NCBI GenBank assembly: GCA_021778975.1
Contig: JAJYBO010000145.1
Location: forward strand, 1 to 7,174
Direction: 5' to 3'
Length of the DNA stretch: 7,174 nt
Origin: Deltaproteobacteria bacterium
GTDB lineage: Bacteria > Desulfobacterota > Desulfobacteria > Desulfobacterales > Desulfatirhabdiaceae
A program made the translations under genes and the position numbers. This document shows, in pieces, positions 5,952-7,174 of the stretch (its first letter is position 1; the number at the start of each line of letters is the position of its first letter). The notes beneath the pieces are model-generated. The model had not been told where the DNA came from and did not search any database. It saw nothing but the letters and a program-made list of their open reading frames with translations.

Positions 5952-6014
5952 ATGGATTTTCCATCCGATATTAACCGTAAATCCTTGTATAAATTGCTCC
6001 GTTATGAAATATAG
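5952..6014 (+). other. Possible 20-codon leader ORF before hsdM
   Basis: ATG at 5952 preceded by a weak GAGA purine stretch encodes MDFPSDINRKSLYKLLRYEI and ends with TAG at 6012-6014. The stop overlaps the left arm of the stem-loop that covers the hsdM SD. Whether it is translated is unknown. It is listed because of that position, not because of any homology. Confidence 0.25.
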
Positions 6015-6056
6015 GTGCTTCATCATTCGAATATGAACATGTGAAATGGAGCACCT
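6013..6056 (+). promoter_or_regulatory. Stem-loop covering the hsdM Shine-Dalgarno
   Basis: AGGTGCTTCAT (6013-6023) and ATGGAGCACCT (6046-6056) pair along all 11 bases in RNA (one G.U), with a 22-base loop. The hsdM SD, GGAG at 6048-6051 and eight bases before the ATG, is buried in the right arm. The loop contains the small palindrome ATTCGAAT (6025-6032). This could reduce hsdM translation or, as DNA, act as an operator. Confidence 0.5.
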
Positions 6057-6059
6057 TGA

Positions 6060-7174
6060 ATGACACTGGATTTGCCCTCCCTTGAAACCTGGCTTTGGGG
6101 TTCTGCCGATATACTCCGTGGAAGCATTGATAGTAGCGATTTCAAAAACTATATTTTCGGTCTGCTGTTTCTGAAACGGTCCAACGACGTTTTTGAAGAG
6201 GAAGTCGAAAAGCTTGTCAATGAAGACGGTTGGAGTATTGACGAAGCTGAAAACGATGCTGATTACCATAAGTTTTTCCTACCAGAGAACGCCAGATGGA
6301 AAGCCCTTATCGAGAAAACCGAGAACATCGGTGAAGCCATTGATGTGGCACTTGCCGCGATTGAAGAGGAAAATCCCAGCCTTGAAGGGGTTATGACTGC
6401 TGTTCATTTCGGCAATAAAGAGGTTTTGAGCGATACGGTACTTCAGCGGTTATTGAGCCACTTCAACAAATATTCCCTCAAAAACAAAGACCTTTACACT
6501 CCTGACCTTCTCGGCGATGCTTATGAATATCTCATCAAAATGTTTGCGGATGACGCTGGCAAAAAGGGCGGTGAGTTTTATACTCCGAAAGGCGTCGTCA
6601 AGCTCATCGTTCAGTTGATAAAACCGGAACCCAAAAATAAAGTGTATGACCCTACCTGTGGTTCAGGCGGTATGCTGGTTGAGAGTGCCAAGTATATCGA
6701 GGAACAAGGGGGCAAAGTCGGCGACCTCCTGGATGCCAGCTTATACGGTCAGGAAAAGAACCTGGGTACCTGGGCTATTTGTAAAATCAATATGATACTC
6801 CACAATTACACGGATGCCGACATCAAAAAAGGATGTACCCTGACAACACCCAAGCACATTGAGAACGATGAATTGATGGTTTTTGATAGGGTCATCGCCA
6901 ATCCGCCTTTCTCACAGAACAAATGGTGGGACCCGGTGGAAGTGGATATAAAGAAAGATGAAAAGGGCGTGGAGAAAGCTCTCAACTACAGCCAAATGGT
7001 GTCGGACCCTTATGGACGCTTCCAGTATGGCATCCCACCACGTAGTTATGCGGACCTCGCCTTCCTCCAGCATATGATGAGCGTATTGAAACAGGACGGC
7101 AAACTCGGCATCGTCCTTCCCCACGGTGTTTTGTTCCGGGGCGGTTCAGAAGGTAAAATCCGGGAAGGCATTTT
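6060..7174 (+). CDS. hsdM: Type I restriction-modification DNA methyltransferase subunit, 3' truncated by window edge
   Basis: N6-adenine methyltransferase (M subunit) of a type I R-M system. It modifies host DNA and, with HsdS and HsdR, forms the restriction complex. 371 residues are visible with no stop; typical HsdM has about 500 or more. The helical HsdM N-terminal domain spans about 8-135 (FKNYIFGLLFLKRSND). The catalytic domain follows: GGEFYTP (170-176), motif I DPTCGSGGM (197-205) for SAM binding, YGQEKN (229-234), motif IV NPPF (281-284) for the target adenine, and GVLFRGGSEGKIREG (356-370). The start at 6060 has an SD (GGAG, 6048-6051) inside a hairpin. Codons appear richer in A/T at third positions than in the left-hand genes, and a broken gene lies upstream. 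Both fit horizontal acquisition. HsdS and HsdR are expected beyond the right edge. Confidence 0.93.
   Translation, partial: MTLDLPSLETWLWGSADILRGSIDSSDFKNYIFGLLFLKRSNDVFEEEVEKLVNEDGWSIDEAENDADYHKFFLPENARWKALIEKTENIGEAIDVALAAIEEENPSLEGVMTAVHFGNKEVLSDTVLQRLLSHFNKYSLKNKDLYTPDLLGDAYEYLIKMFADDAGKKGGEFYTPKGVVKLIVQLIKPEPKNKVYDPTCGSGGMLVESAKYIEEQGGKVGDLLDASLYGQEKNLGTWAICKINMILHNYTDADIKKGCTLTTPKHIENDELMVFDRVIANPPFSQNKWWDPVEVDIKKDEKGVEKALNYSQMVSDPYGRFQYGIPPRSYADLAFLQHMMSVLKQDGKLGIVLPHGVLFRGGSEGKIREGI

Noticed and set aside
5692..5964. - strand frame of 90 codons over the DUF29 remnant
   Set aside because: It is composed of antisense repeat and DUF29 sequence. The part FYVALWRWFSSMGLDH suggested a transposase fragment, but I could not match it to any family.
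5985..6013. Promoter for hsdM (TTGTAT with AATATA at 17 bases)
   Set aside because: The -10 match is poor and other spacings are as good; not supportable.
5877..6269. - strand frame opposite the hsdM start
   Set aside because: It is antisense to the conserved HsdM N-terminal domain and lacks motifs.
1..7174. CRISPR array, tRNA, rRNA or complete insertion sequence
   Set aside because: No regularly spaced repeats, no cloverleaf with a conserved TTCGA arm, no rRNA segments and no transposase gene seen on either strand.

Overview
This window looks like part of the chromosome of an anaerobic Desulfobacterota / deltaproteobacterial (Desulfobacterales-like) organism. That assignment is an inference. 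It rests on a CooT-family protein next to ispH, a MutY with an intact C-terminal Nudix box, a radical SAM protein of a kind I associate with sulfate reducers, and dispersed repeats of the type TGACGGCTTCGTAAAAAGT. No rRNA or other taxonomic marker is present.

Layout. (1) At the left edge is the 3' part of a chromate-transporter (ChrA/CHR family) gene on + (2-1024). It converges on a minus-strand series. (2) Read leftwards on the minus strand, the series is: cooT-like (5554-5366), a long ispH-ubiA fusion (5353-3617), a 188-base gap filled almost entirely by a MITE-like inverted-repeat element (3438-3562) and a second hairpin, then mutY with a Nudix domain (3428-2343) and a radical SAM gene (2282-1122). 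(3) From about 5555 to 6059 lies a patchwork. It holds the cooT leader and promoter, a strong symmetrical hairpin (5670-5707), one isolated end of the same repeat family (5723-5747), and a DUF29 gene cut off after 35 codons (5773-5880). Next come about 70 bases in which I recognise nothing, then a short leader with a 20-codon mini-ORF and a hairpin that covers a Shine-Dalgarno. (4) From 6060 to the right edge is the 5' part of a type I restriction-modification methyltransferase gene, hsdM. It appears more A/T-rich in codon choice than the left-hand genes and probably begins an acquired defence locus.

How the genes fit together. CooT-like and IspH-UbiA are spaced like one operon. IspH makes the isoprenoid precursors IPP and DMAPP, and a UbiA-type membrane domain would attach a prenyl chain to some acceptor, so isoprenoid or quinone/lipid metabolism is the likely theme. 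MutY-Nudix belongs to the 8-oxoguanine repair system. The radical SAM protein has unknown substrate. The two items most worth a second look are the single-polypeptide IspH-UbiA fusion, whose first UbiA Asp motif is degenerate, and the repeat, broken-gene and hsdM junction with its possible SD-masking leader.
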